From Methanotrichaceae archaeon (GTDB lineage: Archaea > Halobacteriota > Methanosarcinia > Methanotrichales > Methanotrichaceae), in contig JAFGMR010000034.1 of the NCBI GenBank assembly GCA_016927425.1, positions 1 through 40,865 of the forward strand: DNA of 40,865 bases, read 5' to 3'. Below, piece after piece: positions 20,055 to 28,120 of this stretch (the first letter of the stretch is position 1; every line of letters begins with the position of its first letter). Below the pieces are notes generated by a model, which had not been told where the DNA came from, did no database searches, and saw only the letters and a list, made by a program, of their open reading frames with translations. The translations under genes and the position numbers were made by a program.

Positions 20055-20743
20055 CCGGAATCGACGCAACCTCTGTGATGTATATAATTGAGATCATCAT
20101 TGGCGGCCTCCTGGTAGCTATAGGCGTTCACTTCGTGCCTGTGGGCGGAGCCCCGGCTGCGATGGCCCAGGCGACAGGAGTCGGGACAGGCACTGTCCAG
20201 CTCGCCGCAGGCTCGGGCCTGACCGGCCTGCTTGCCGCAGGTCTGATGATGAAGATGACGGACGATCTCTTGTTGATCGTCGCAAGCGGCGCAGTCGGTG
20301 CCATGATAATGATCGATGCGACGATGGTCGTCGGCAACTGGGTATACATATATGGTGTAGGCGCGCCACCGGCCTCGGCCAAGGTGAACTACGATCCCAT
20401 AACGAAGCTTCCCCAGCCGCCCTACATGGCTCCTGGAACCGTCGGCCAGGGAATCCCGACCGTCTGCTATGTGAGCGGGACGATCGGCGGCCTTCTCGGA
20501 GGCGCTGGCGGATCCCTGATCTACTTCGCGCTTCTAAGCATCAACGGAAACCCAGGCCTCTCTGGGATATTTGCCATAGGGATCTTCCTCGTCAACGCCG
20601 TCTTGGCATCCTGGAACATCCAGGGGACGATCGAGGGATTCCATGACACCAAGTTCAAGAGGTGGCCCAGGGTGCTGCAAGCAGCCCTTTTGGCTTCCGC
20701 GATCATTGGAGTAATGGCTGTAATGATTACTGGAGGTGCCTGA
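20051..20743 (+). CDS. mtrD: Methyl-H4MPT:coenzyme M methyltransferase subunit D
   Basis: A 230-aa membrane subunit with six hydrophobic stretches. The GGLLVAIGVHFVPVGGAPAA motif near the N-terminus and GVGAPPASAKVNYDPITKLP in the central loop identify MtrD. It is a core part of the sodium-translocating membrane module with MtrC and MtrE. Its start codon overlaps the mtrE stop, and it ends 1 nt before the mtrC ATG, so stoichiometric translation is likely. Confidence 0.97.
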   Translation: MTGIDATSVMYIIEIIIGGLLVAIGVHFVPVGGAPAAMAQATGVGTGTVQLAAGSGLTGLLAAGLMMKMTDDLLLIVASGAVGAMIMIDATMVVGNWVYIYGVGAPPASAKVNYDPITKLPQPPYMAPGTVGQGIPTVCYVSGTIGGLLGGAGGSLIYFALLSINGNPGLSGIFAIGIFLVNAVLASWNIQGTIEGFHDTKFKRWPRVLQAALLASAIIGVMAVMITGGA

Positions 20744-20744
20744 G

Positions 20745-21548
20745 ATGAGCGTAGCAGCTGGCGGCGGAGCGCCGTCCAAGGTAGAACCCATGAAGCTCCG
20801 GATATACGGAGTAGTGGGAGGATTGGTGGGAATTTATCTGGCCAGCCTCCTCGGACCCATGACCGGCAATTGGGCCTCCTTTATCGCAGCATTAGGAGTG
20901 ATCCCGGCAGTGGTGCTCGGAGCCAACTCCGTTAGAAGGGTCTGCAGCTACGGTATAGGAACAGGCGTGCCCTCCATCGGAATGCTCGCCCTGGGAATGG
21001 GAATCGTTGCGGCCATGTTCGGCCTTGCAATCGGCGGTGTTATAGGTCCGATCCTTGGAACTGCCATAGCCATGGGATTCGGGTACCTGATCGGCCTTAT
21101 CACTAACAAGGCAATCAAGTTCAACATCCCGGTTATGGAGGAGGGGACCATGGACCTCGGCGGTGCTGGAGCCATCACATTACTCGGCCTCAGCGTGGCA
21201 GTTTCCGGAAGCGCTGATTATGCTGCAATACAGATGAGCGTTATTGCCACCGGCTACATAGCGGTTGTATTCATCGCCGGATCGCTGGCTATACTGCATC
21301 CCTTCAACGCCAATCTGGGACCGGACGAGACGCAGGACAGGACCCTGACACATGCCATATCTACTGCAGCGCTTGCCATAGTCGCTGCTGGCATCTGTGG
21401 AATCGGCACTATTGGCCTTCCCTCCGTCTTGACGGTCATAGTCGGCTTCTTGGTCTGGATTGTCTACTTCAAGAAGTTCTTCCAGCTTGTCAAGAGAGAT
21501 GCGGCCGGAGTGGTTGGAACAGGACTTCTGCCACCGAGCGCACAGTAA
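20745..21548 (+). CDS. mtrC: Methyl-H4MPT:coenzyme M methyltransferase subunit C
   Basis: A 267-aa membrane subunit with seven or eight hydrophobic stretches; GANSVRRVCSYGIGTGVPSI and YAAIQMSVIATGYIAVVFIAG are MtrC features. It belongs to the sodium-channel core. The ATG at 20745 follows GGAGGT by 7 nt; an in-frame upstream start inside mtrD is ignored. The gene ends 15 nt before mtrB. Confidence 0.97.
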   Translation: MSVAAGGGAPSKVEPMKLRIYGVVGGLVGIYLASLLGPMTGNWASFIAALGVIPAVVLGANSVRRVCSYGIGTGVPSIGMLALGMGIVAAMFGLAIGGVIGPILGTAIAMGFGYLIGLITNKAIKFNIPVMEEGTMDLGGAGAITLLGLSVAVSGSADYAAIQMSVIATGYIAVVFIAGSLAILHPFNANLGPDETQDRTLTHAISTAALAIVAAGICGIGTIGLPSVLTVIVGFLVWIVYFKKFFQLVKRDAAGVVGTGLLPPSAQ

Positions 21549-21563
21549 AGAGAGGTGGAAAAT

Positions 21564-21869
21564 ATGGGAATCGTAAGAGTTTCACCCGAACTGCATCTGA
21601 TCTTCGACCCCATCGGCGGAACCATCTCCGAGGAGAGAGAGGATGTCATCCAGTATACGCTGGATCCGGTGATTTCGAAGCTACAAGACCTGGATAAGGT
21701 CGCCAACGATCTTATGGGATCCCTTGCGCCGGATACTCAGCTTATGACGTCCTACGCCGGAAGGGAGAAGACGTCTTACATAGCCGGCATTTATACCAAC
21801 ATCTGGTATGGATTCATAATCGGTCTGGTCGTGGCCTTTTTGGCATTGCTAGGAATGGGAGGAGTCTGA
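21564..21869 (+). CDS. mtrB: Methyl-H4MPT:coenzyme M methyltransferase subunit B
   Basis: A 101-aa subunit made of a soluble domain (VRVSPELHLIFDPIGGTISE) and one C-terminal membrane helix (residues about 78-98). MtrB anchors to the stalk of the complex. The ATG at 21564 is chosen over an in-frame GTG at 21555, because AGAGGTG then lies 6 nt upstream. One nucleotide separates it from mtrA. Confidence 0.95.
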   Translation: MGIVRVSPELHLIFDPIGGTISEEREDVIQYTLDPVISKLQDLDKVANDLMGSLAPDTQLMTSYAGREKTSYIAGIYTNIWYGFIIGLVVAFLALLGMGGV

Positions 21870-21870
21870 A

Positions 21871-22599
21871 ATGGCTGCAAAGAGAGAGACCTCCGATCCT
21901 TGGCCTGTAATAACAGGCGAGTATGAGGTAGGAAATCCGGAGAACCCCGTAGCCGTAATCACCTGCGGGTCTCACATTTCAGGAAAGCCCTTCCTGGATG
22001 CCGGGGCATCGATAGCGGGCCCCTGCAAGACCGAGAACATTGGAATAGAAAAGATGGTGGCAAACGTCATCTCCAACCCCAATATCAGATATATCATCGT
22101 CACGGGAATGGAGGTCAAGGGCCACATCACAGGACAGGCAATCGTTTCCTTCGCAAAGGGAGGCATAGACAAAGAAGGGCGCATCGTGGGTGCAATTGGT
22201 GCTATCCCCTTCATTCAGAACCTTAATCAGGAGACCATCGAGCGCTTCCAGCAGCAGGTCGAGATCATCGAGATGATCGATACCGAGGATGCTGGAACGA
22301 TCTCTGGCAAGGTTAGGGAGCTCGTCTCCAAGGACCCGGGCGCCTTTGACGGCGATCCCATGATCGTAGAGATCAAGGAAGGGGCAGCGGAGGAGGAGGC
22401 CCACGGCTTAAGACCGATGGCAGCGGAGATCGCAAACATCAGGGCTCGCATGCGCGCCATCGACGCTGCGGTCACTGCGATTGGCTTGCAGAACAAGCAC
22501 AACGCTGGCATCTACGCAGGCAAGATCGAGGGATTCGCAATTGGCATGACCCTGGTCCTGGTGCTCTTCGGGCTGATCATGAGGATAGGAGGGATGTAG
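21871..22599 (+). CDS. mtrA: Methyl-H4MPT:coenzyme M methyltransferase corrinoid subunit A
   Basis: A 242-aa protein with a soluble corrinoid-binding domain and one C-terminal membrane helix. The histidine that coordinates the cobalt of the corrinoid is H85 in VKGHITGQA, matching His84 of the characterised protein. MtrA accepts the methyl group from MtrH and passes it to coenzyme M; the conformational change linked to demethylation is thought to drive sodium transport. The start follows GGGAGGAG in the end of mtrB. It requires a corrinoid, which makes the window's importer operon an interesting neighbour if its ligand is a corrinoid. Confidence 0.97.
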   Translation: MAAKRETSDPWPVITGEYEVGNPENPVAVITCGSHISGKPFLDAGASIAGPCKTENIGIEKMVANVISNPNIRYIIVTGMEVKGHITGQAIVSFAKGGIDKEGRIVGAIGAIPFIQNLNQETIERFQQQVEIIEMIDTEDAGTISGKVRELVSKDPGAFDGDPMIVEIKEGAAEEEAHGLRPMAAEIANIRARMRAIDAAVTAIGLQNKHNAGIYAGKIEGFAIGMTLVLVLFGLIMRIGGM

Positions 22600-22600
22600 G

Positions 22601-22822
22601 ATGGCTGATGAGGTAGTCTTTGGAAAGGGCATGCCCACTGCATTAGAGCCCTTCATGGCGCCCATTGAACAGATAGTGGAGAAGACCAAGTACAGAGCAC
22701 AGCTGATCGCCAGGGATCAGAAGCTGGGCTCGGGCGTGAGCGCAGCATTTCCCACGGGCTTTACCATCGGCTTTCTGGTTGCCCTGGCGATGATGCTAGT
22801 GCCCTTTGCGCTATTGATGTGA
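22601..22822 (+). CDS. mtrF: Methyl-H4MPT:coenzyme M methyltransferase subunit F
   Basis: A 73-aa subunit with one C-terminal membrane helix (about residues 50-72) and a short soluble part homologous to the end of MtrA. It begins 1 nt after the mtrA stop, preceded by GGAGGAT. Its position between mtrA and mtrG is the standard operon order. Confidence 0.94.
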   Translation: MADEVVFGKGMPTALEPFMAPIEQIVEKTKYRAQLIARDQKLGSGVSAAFPTGFTIGFLVALAMMLVPFALLM

Positions 22823-22833
22823 GGTGAGAAGGC

Positions 22834-23082
22834 ATGACCCAAGACAATCGAGAGGTAGTGCCCTCAGTTGTAGTGGACCCTGATCAATACAGGGAAGTTC
22901 TGGCCCGGATGGACCAGATCGATGAGAAGATCGAGTTCGTCAGCGCAGAGATTGCCCAGAGGTATGGAAAGAAGATCGGCAGGGATATCGGCATCCTTTA
23001 CGGAGCTTGCGCTGCGTTGATAATAGTACTGGGATATGTGATGCTTAGGATGCCAGATCTAGTCGTGATATGGACGCAGTGA
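22834..23082 (+). CDS. mtrG: Methyl-H4MPT:coenzyme M methyltransferase subunit G
   Basis: An 82-aa protein with a helical soluble region (DQYREVLARMDQIDEKIEFV) predicted to form the stalk coiled coil with MtrA, B and F, and one membrane helix near the C-terminus. The GAGGTGAG before ATG 22834 is a good ribosome-binding site. It lies directly before mtrH. Confidence 0.94.
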   Translation: MTQDNREVVPSVVVDPDQYREVLARMDQIDEKIEFVSAEIAQRYGKKIGRDIGILYGACAALIIVLGYVMLRMPDLVVIWTQ

Positions 23083-23092
23083 GGGGATTAAC

Positions 23093-24028
23093 ATGTTCAA
23101 ATTCGATAAGAAGCAAGAGGTCTTCGAGTTCGGAAAGTTCAAGGTGGGCGGCCAGCCTGGGGAGTACGCCACCGTGTGCATCGGCACCATGTTCTATGCC
23201 AGGCATAAGATCGTTTCCGATCCGGACAAGGGCGTATTCGACAAGGACGCCGCTGAGAGGCTGTGGAACACGCAGGTGGAGATGAGCGATGTCACCGGCA
23301 ATCCCTGCTTCAACCAGATAGTGGCCGAGACCAACGAGGCCATGGCCAAGGAGATAGACTGGTTCGTGGGCATATCCGACTACCCATTCCTGGTCGACTC
23401 GTCCGCCCAGGACGTGAGGGCTTTTGGAGTCAAGTACGCAACCGAGATCGGCGTGGCCGACCGCGCGATACACAACTCCATAAACGCATCCATCACTCCA
23501 GAGGAGCTGGAGGCGCTCAAGGAGAGCGATCTCGACTCGGCAATAGTGCTTGCCTTCAACGCCATGGAGACTGGAACCAAGGGCAAGATGGATGTACTGA
23601 CCAAGGCTGCAGGAGGAGCGGCCAAGGGGATGCTCGAGTATGCCGCAGAATGTGGCATAACAAGGCCTCTCATCGACACCGCTGCAATGCCTCTAGGAAG
23701 CGGCTCCGGTGCCACAGTGAGGGCCTGCATCGCAGTAAAGGCCATGCTCGGCCTGCCTGTTGGCGGCGGCTTCCATAACGGTGCATCTGCCTGGGATTGG
23801 ATGAAGAAGTGGAAGAAGACCCACAAGGAGGCCTTCGCACCTGTGGATATCGGATCCAACCTCGTTGCAGGGATCGTTGGCGCAGACTACTACCTATACG
23901 GCCCAATAGAGAACGCCCCCATGATCTTCCCCGCGGCTGCCATGGTCGACATCATGAAGGCCGAGTCGGCAAAGGAGCTCGGGCTCGAGGTGTTGGGCGA
24001 GAACCATCCGATAAATAGGACGATGTAA
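23093..24028 (+). CDS. mtrH: Methyl-H4MPT:coenzyme M methyltransferase subunit H
   Basis: The 311-aa soluble methyltransferase subunit, a TIM barrel related to methyltetrahydrofolate-dependent corrinoid methyltransferases. It moves the methyl group from the pterin to the Co(I) of MtrA. Recognisable features are EFGKFKVGGQPGEYATVCIG at the N-terminus and the DTAAMPLGSGSGATVRAC loop. It ends the operon; a T8 run 18 nt after the stop probably terminates transcription. Confidence 0.97.
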   Translation: MFKFDKKQEVFEFGKFKVGGQPGEYATVCIGTMFYARHKIVSDPDKGVFDKDAAERLWNTQVEMSDVTGNPCFNQIVAETNEAMAKEIDWFVGISDYPFLVDSSAQDVRAFGVKYATEIGVADRAIHNSINASITPEELEALKESDLDSAIVLAFNAMETGTKGKMDVLTKAAGGAAKGMLEYAAECGITRPLIDTAAMPLGSGSGATVRACIAVKAMLGLPVGGGFHNGASAWDWMKKWKKTHKEAFAPVDIGSNLVAGIVGADYYLYGPIENAPMIFPAAAMVDIMKAESAKELGLEVLGENHPINRTM

Positions 24029-24046
24029 TCGTCCTCCTCCATTCTC

Positions 24047-24054
24047 TTTTTTTT
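24047..24054 (+). terminator. Oligo-T terminator after the mtr operon
   Basis: A run of eight T residues, 18 nt past the mtrH stop, is the usual form of an archaeal intrinsic terminator. No hairpin precedes it. Readthrough could still reach the cysteine-cluster gene that follows at once. Confidence 0.6.
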
Positions 24055-24065
24055 GAGGCGATCCT

Positions 24066-24695
24066 TTGCCCAAGGTCCTCATAGAGACCGCATTTGAGGA
24101 GATCCGTTTCTCCTGTCAGAGATGCGGGTCCTGCTGCCACCACCGCCGCCCCCTCGACGAGTTCGACGATCTGATTCCGATGGAGCGATTGAGCGAGTTC
24201 GTGGCAAGGTCGAACCTGATCTACCTGACGAAGAGCGATATCTCGAATATCGGGAAGCGCGCGCGCAAGAGACCCGAGGAGTTCGCAGAGACGCTCCGGC
24301 CTTACGACGGCCAGGTAGTGAAGCTGGAGGACTCCGGAAGGATCGTCCTTTTAGACATTCCTGTCCTCAAGAGCAAGAAGGATACGACATGCGTATTCTA
24401 TGATGTTGGCAACTGCCGCATCCACGCGGTCCGGCCTGTCGCATGCAGGCTCTTTCCATTCAGGGTCGACGAAACGGAGACACCGGAAGGCGATATCCTC
24501 CTGAGGATAGGATTCAATCCAAACTGTCCGGGAATCGGAAAGGGGCCCGTTGTGGACAAAGGGCGTCTGGAGGAGCTCGTCTCAAAGCAGTTTTTGGAGA
24601 GATCCTCTGCAATAGCGGGCGAGATTGAGAGCCTCAGGGGAAAGATTGCGCCTGGAGCGAAGGTCTACAGGAGCTTTCCCGGAAGAAGGCCGTAG
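24066..24695 (+). CDS. YkgJ-family cysteine-cluster protein
   Basis: A 209-aa soluble protein of the YkgJ/Fli(B)-type family, thought to bind zinc or an iron-sulfur cluster. Cysteines occur as CQRCGSCCHHRR near the N-terminus and later as CVFYDVGNCRIHAVRPVACR, the classic CxxC-GxCC...C...C-x7-RPxxCR pattern, with a last CPGIGKG. Function is unsettled. The start is TTG at 24066 with GAGGCGAT upstream. It follows mtrH by 37 nt on the same strand, across the T-run terminator. Confidence 0.88.
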   Translation: MPKVLIETAFEEIRFSCQRCGSCCHHRRPLDEFDDLIPMERLSEFVARSNLIYLTKSDISNIGKRARKRPEEFAETLRPYDGQVVKLEDSGRIVLLDIPVLKSKKDTTCVFYDVGNCRIHAVRPVACRLFPFRVDETETPEGDILLRIGFNPNCPGIGKGPVVDKGRLEELVSKQFLERSSAIAGEIESLRGKIAPGAKVYRSFPGRRP

Positions 24696-24697
24696 GG

Positions 24698-24955
24698 TCA
24701 TCTCATCTTGCATCTCCTATAGTAATGCGGGCATCTCGTGTTGGTGCAGACGTTCTCCCTGGAGAGCTCGGAGAGAAGCATCAACAGGAGATCGAGACGT
24801 TCGGCGATGTTTGTGGGACAACCGCCATCATTGGCATCGGAGAGGGCAAGCTCAACCCTCGCCTTGAGGGCCTTTGCCCTCTCGCGCCTTCCCTCAAGGC
24901 CCTCTGCCTCCGCCTCCAGGTCCGAGAGCCGCGACTGCCATTCTCGAGAGTCCAT
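24698..24955 (-). CDS. Small coiled-coil protein with a cysteine-rich tail
   Basis: An 85-aa protein I do not recognise. Residues 1-37 form a strongly charged helix (heptad-like EAEAEGLEGRRERAKALKAR), and the C-terminus holds CTNTRCPHYYRRC, with another Cys at GGCPTN; four Cys and a His could bind zinc. ATG 24955 is supported by a TATA box (24978-24985) about 25 nt upstream, which makes a leaderless transcript. The gene converges on the YkgJ gene, with stops 2 nt apart. The promoter and the ordered composition argue for a real gene. Confidence 0.65.
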   Translation of the reverse strand: MDSREWQSRLSDLEAEAEGLEGRRERAKALKARVELALSDANDGGCPTNIAERLDLLLMLLSELSRENVCTNTRCPHYYRRCKMR

Positions 24956-24977
24956 GTCATGATATAAAGAGCCGATG

Positions 24978-24985
24978 ATATAAAA
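24978..24985 (-). promoter_or_regulatory. TATA box of the small cysteine-tailed protein gene
   Basis: The minus strand reads AATCCTTTTATATCATC; the TTTTATAT core is centred about 27 nt before the ATG at 24955, giving a leaderless start. Confidence 0.55.
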
Positions 24986-25198
24986 GGATTCTATAACGGC
25001 AGGGAACTTCGCTTATGGATCGCTTGTGCATGCTCAGATTTCTCCGCCGCTTTGGCCTGGTTTGCCTGCCCGTTCATATTTTCAATGAAACGACAGTCAA
25101 CCGTGATGGAGACAATAGACGATGGGCATCCCGCTTGCCTCGCTATAAGGCGGCGTTCGCCTGCCGACGCCTTACGACCCTTGTCTGCAGCCCCCCAC

Positions 25199-25320
25199 AG
25201 CCAACCGTTGCCACGAACCCAGTATCCGGGCGCACCATAGCCACCGCCTATCCGCCCCCGGCCAGCCGTTGCCACGAACCCAGTATCCAGGCGCACTATA
25301 GCCACCGCCTATCCGCCCCC
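25199..25320. repeat. 61-bp tandem duplication
   Basis: Two adjacent copies of a 61-bp unit (25199-25259 and 25260-25320) differ at only a few positions. The second copy overlaps the last codons of the marker-12-like gene. On the minus strand one frame of each unit encodes GGGY(S/G)APGYWVRGNGW, but because 61 is not a multiple of three the frame shifts between copies. The rest of 24991-25198 holds no credible gene. Confidence 0.85.
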
Positions 25321-26265
25321 GTTGGCGCCCCGCACCCTCGAATCGACCTCGATTCCCAGGATCTCATCCGCTCCTTCGTATACGGCAGAGGCGATCTCCG
25401 CGCATCCCCGGGCTGCGGCGAAGTTATCGAGCGCCTTGACCTCGCGGCCGAGAAGCTCGGAGACACGAGAAGAGATCTCTGCTGCAGGGCTTCCCGCGAG
25501 GAATAGAGGCGGGCAGGATTCATTGAGGTCTCTTAGAAGCACCATGAGGGCTGCAATCTCCATCGATGCGAAGAGCGCCAAGGCCTCCAAGGCCTCCCCC
25601 CGCCGATCCGCCCCGTCGAGAGACTCGATTCCCATCTTCCTCAGAATGCCTCCGAATGTGAAGGCCCTGTTCGCCGTCATCTTTCCGGAATCAACTTCCC
25701 TTATCGCCTCGACGTCGAGGGGGCCGTGCAGCAGGCCTGGGGCAAATATGGGAGCATCGATCGCCCCTACGATCCTTCCATCGATCACCCCTAGCGTCAC
25801 GGTGTTGGAGCTCGCATCCGATATGATGAAGCTCGGGTTTCCGCGGCGGTATACCGAGTAGGCAAGGCCGACCTTCTCAGGGCTCATCCCATGGGAGAAT
25901 ACCTTCATTCTGGGATCGATATCGCTTCCGCGATGGATGCCGGGAAGAAGGAGCACAGGCCAGGAGGATGATGCAAGCGCCTCGTAGACGCGGGTTCCGC
26001 CTCCAATCGAGATCCCGGCCCCGTCCAGCTGTTTGAGCCCCCGATTTGGCGCGTCCTCGATCCTCACAATCTTGGTCAGGCCATCGCCCATGGAGTATGT
26101 GAGGACGGCAAGGTCCACGCGGGTTACATCGATCTCCTGTTTCACAAGCTCCAGGATGCGGTCGGATGATAGGCTTCCCGCCTCCTCGCGGGGAAGCTGG
26201 AAGGACCGGCCGCCAAGGGCCGAGAACCTAATGGCCCTCGTTCCATGATCCACGCCTATGAAGAT
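25309..26265 (-). CDS. Methanogenesis marker 12-like ASKHA-fold protein (DUF1464-related)
   Basis: A protein of about 318 aa with actin/sugar-kinase-like features: phosphate-loop-like FIGVDHGTRAIRF at the N-terminus, IISDASSNTVTLGVIDGRIV in the middle and FLAGSPAAEISSRVSELLG near the end. It resembles the methanogen-restricted marker 12 family, whose role is unknown. No ATG/GTG/TTG lies where the family begins. I place the start at ATC 26263-26265, with GGAG 8 nt upstream and a 10-nt overlap with cofD; GTG 26253 or the distant TTG 26343 are alternatives. The C-terminus runs into a 61-bp tandem repeat. It is last in the sepF / ZPR1-like / cofD operon. Confidence 0.75.
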   Translation of the reverse strand: MFIGVDHGTRAIRFSALGGRSFQLPREEAGSLSSDRILELVKQEIDVTRVDLAVLTYSMGDGLTKIVRIEDAPNRGLKQLDGAGISIGGGTRVYEALASSSWPVLLLPGIHRGSDIDPRMKVFSHGMSPEKVGLAYSVYRRGNPSFIISDASSNTVTLGVIDGRIVGAIDAPIFAPGLLHGPLDVEAIREVDSGKMTANRAFTFGGILRKMGIESLDGADRRGEALEALALFASMEIAALMVLLRDLNESCPPLFLAGSPAAEISSRVSELLGREVKALDNFAAARGCAEIASAVYEGADEILGIEVDSRVRGANGGG

Positions 26266-27149
26266 GGTATCAACTCCATCAAATCTCTTGCAAGGTTCAG
26301 GCTGTCCTCGGCCGTCTTCATGGCAGTCCTCAACCTGACGCAAGGGCCGTTGTATTCGCTCTCGGGAGAGACCAGGAAGAGGTCGATCGATCCAAGGAGC
26401 AATGCTACGCCCGCGTCGCTCACCTCGGCTCCGACTGCGTCCATGAACTTGGCTGCAGGGCCGCTGAAAGGCCTATTCCCCTGCAAGGGACTGATGGCGA
26501 TAACGGTCTTCTCGAAAAGCGCCTCCCTGACTCCAGGAAGGCCGAGGATGGGGCCGGTGCTCGTTACAGGATTGCTCGGTCCGATCAATACCACATCCTC
26601 GCGGGCGAGCGCTTGAACGAAAGCGGGAGACGGAAGGGCAACGTCTAAGCCCTCAATTCGCACGCCATCGACATTTGGCCGCCCTCCTTGGCCTACCCAG
26701 AACTCCTGGAAAGGCATATCGCCATTTGGGGTCTCAATGATTGTTGAAATCTCGTCGTCGCTCATGGGGATGACCCTCTGCTTTACGCCAAGCGCTTTTG
26801 CCAATGCCGCCGTTGCCTCGCTCTTGCTCCTTCCCGCTCGAATGAGGCTGGATCGGTATATCTGCACCGCACGGTCCTTGTCTCCAATTGCGAGGAGCTC
26901 TTGCTCTCCGAGGACGGTTAAAAGATCGTGCGTGACGAATGAGTCGCCCTCGATTCCCCACCATCGGCTCTCGTCGACCATATGGGCGAGGGTGTAGAGG
27001 ACGGTGTCGATGTCAGGCGTAACAAGGTTCCCGGAGATCCATCCATCCTCCGCGGTATTGACAACGACCGTTAGATCCGCGGGCGCGACCAGCTGCTCAA
27101 GCCCTCGAAGAAGCTTTGGGGTGCCAGTCCCGCCGCTTAGGACCAACAA
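26256..27149 (-). CDS. cofD: 2-phospho-L-lactate transferase (coenzyme F420 synthesis)
   Basis: A 297-aa enzyme that joins the activated lactyl phospho group to FO, forming F420-0. The N-terminus LVLSGGTGTPKLLRGLEQL and VVVNTAEDGWISGNLVTPDIDTV are CofD signatures; IGPSNPVTSTGPIL and GNRPFSGPAAKFMDAVG form the rest of the active site. The start is TTG 27149 or the TTG just after it, with GAGGTG directly upstream. Six nt separate it from the ZPR1-like gene. Together with cofG at 28.4 kb, two non-adjacent F420 genes occur within 3 kb. Confidence 0.95.
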   Translation of the reverse strand: MLVLSGGTGTPKLLRGLEQLVAPADLTVVVNTAEDGWISGNLVTPDIDTVLYTLAHMVDESRWWGIEGDSFVTHDLLTVLGEQELLAIGDKDRAVQIYRSSLIRAGRSKSEATAALAKALGVKQRVIPMSDDEISTIIETPNGDMPFQEFWVGQGGRPNVDGVRIEGLDVALPSPAFVQALAREDVVLIGPSNPVTSTGPILGLPGVREALFEKTVIAISPLQGNRPFSGPAAKFMDAVGAEVSDAGVALLLGSIDLFLVSPESEYNGPCVRLRTAMKTAEDSLNLARDLMELIPSS

Positions 27150-27155
27150 GACACC

Positions 27156-27737
27156 TCACCCCTCTGAACCCTCGTCCAGGAGGATCATTCCAGTCTGGAG
27201 GGATGCTGCCTCCTCATCGGTCAATGCCGATACCTCCACATCATCGGAGAGGATGGCGCTGTTTCCCAGGGGATCCTCCAACAAGATCGTAAGACCGCCC
27301 CGGCCCTCGATGGCCTCTTCGAGCTCGCGGATGATCTCGTCACCCCTCTCTGCCTTGGAGATTTCGCCTTCGCGAAGGGCGGACTTGCTCGCGAAGGACA
27401 CTATATCCTTAATCCTGCGAAGAACGCCCTCCACATTCGATATATAGCAATCCGAGGCAAAGCCAGGCTCCACATCAATCCCCAATTGGGGAATCCTGAT
27501 CGTGCCGCTCGACGACCTTATCACCCTTGCGTTGAGGTCGTCCTCATCATCGACCTGTAGCCGATGACGAAGAGGCTCTTTCTGCGAAAGAAGCATCGTA
27601 TCGCAATGCCTGAACCCGCAGCTGCAAACCCCGGATATCAGCAACGCCTCGCCGAAGTGGGGTATATCCTGGGTCTCCCAATCGAACTCCATTGTCCGGT
27701 GGCACACGGGGCAGTCTGTCTGCGTCTTAAGTTTCAA
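27156..27737 (-). CDS. ZPR1-type zinc-finger protein
   Basis: A 193-aa archaeal ZPR1-related protein: one zinc finger (CPVCHRTMEF ... CSCGFRHCD, CxxC and CxC) followed by a beta-strand domain (GTIRIPQLGIDVEPG, NVEGVLRRIKDIV). In eukaryotes ZPR1 has two such modules and assists translation factor folding; the archaeal single-module form has an unknown role. Its ATG overlaps the sepF stop by 4 nt. The acidic C-terminus (SDDVEVSALTDEEA) looks flexible. Confidence 0.88.
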   Translation of the reverse strand: MKLKTQTDCPVCHRTMEFDWETQDIPHFGEALLISGVCSCGFRHCDTMLLSQKEPLRHRLQVDDEDDLNARVIRSSSGTIRIPQLGIDVEPGFASDCYISNVEGVLRRIKDIVSFASKSALREGEISKAERGDEIIRELEEAIEGRGGLTILLEDPLGNSAILSDDVEVSALTDEEAASLQTGMILLDEGSEG

Positions 27738-28096
27738 TCCGCCCCTCCCACAACGCGATCCCGATCAATTTTGATGCCGCCAGGAACCACTACCACAAGG
27801 TCATCTCCAATTCCCGCGATATCTCCGGATACGTCCTCTACCGCCCTCCTCAGCTCACCTACAGCCCTGTCGAGAGCGTTCTTGTCCCGCTTTAGAGGGG
27901 ATATATCGACCATCAATATGTTGCCGGCGTAGATCTCCTGCTTTATCTCGGGCAGGACATCCATGCTGTTCAGCTCCGCCAGTCGAAGGTACATCTCAGG
28001 GCGGCCTGCATTAACCTCTTCGAACTGCCCAAGATCGACCTCGACGTACTCCTCCCCCCCGGACTTGCCCATGAGCTTATCCAAGAACTTGACCAT
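27734..28096 (-). CDS. sepF: Archaeal cell-division protein SepF
   Basis: A 120-aa protein that anchors FtsZ to the membrane in archaea. The N-terminal MVKFLDKLMGK is the amphipathic membrane-binding helix, a variable acidic linker follows, and the core domain carries EIYAGNILMVDISPLKRDK and the final DDLVVVVPGGIKIDRDRV, matching archaeal SepF. The ATG at 28096 has GAGGCGGGAAG just before it, and a TATA box lies near 28121-28130. It is first in an operon with the ZPR1-like gene, cofD and the marker-12-like gene. Confidence 0.9.
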   Translation of the reverse strand: MVKFLDKLMGKSGGEEYVEVDLGQFEEVNAGRPEMYLRLAELNSMDVLPEIKQEIYAGNILMVDISPLKRDKNALDRAVGELRRAVEDVSGDIAGIGDDLVVVVPGGIKIDRDRVVGGAD

Positions 28097-28120
28097 CTTC
28101 CCGCCTCAGGAATGAAATCG

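Noticed and set aside
24991-25305. Minus-strand 104-codon ORF across the 61-bp tandem repeat
   Set aside because: Its content is the translated repeat plus unstructured sequence, and the frame changes between repeat copies.
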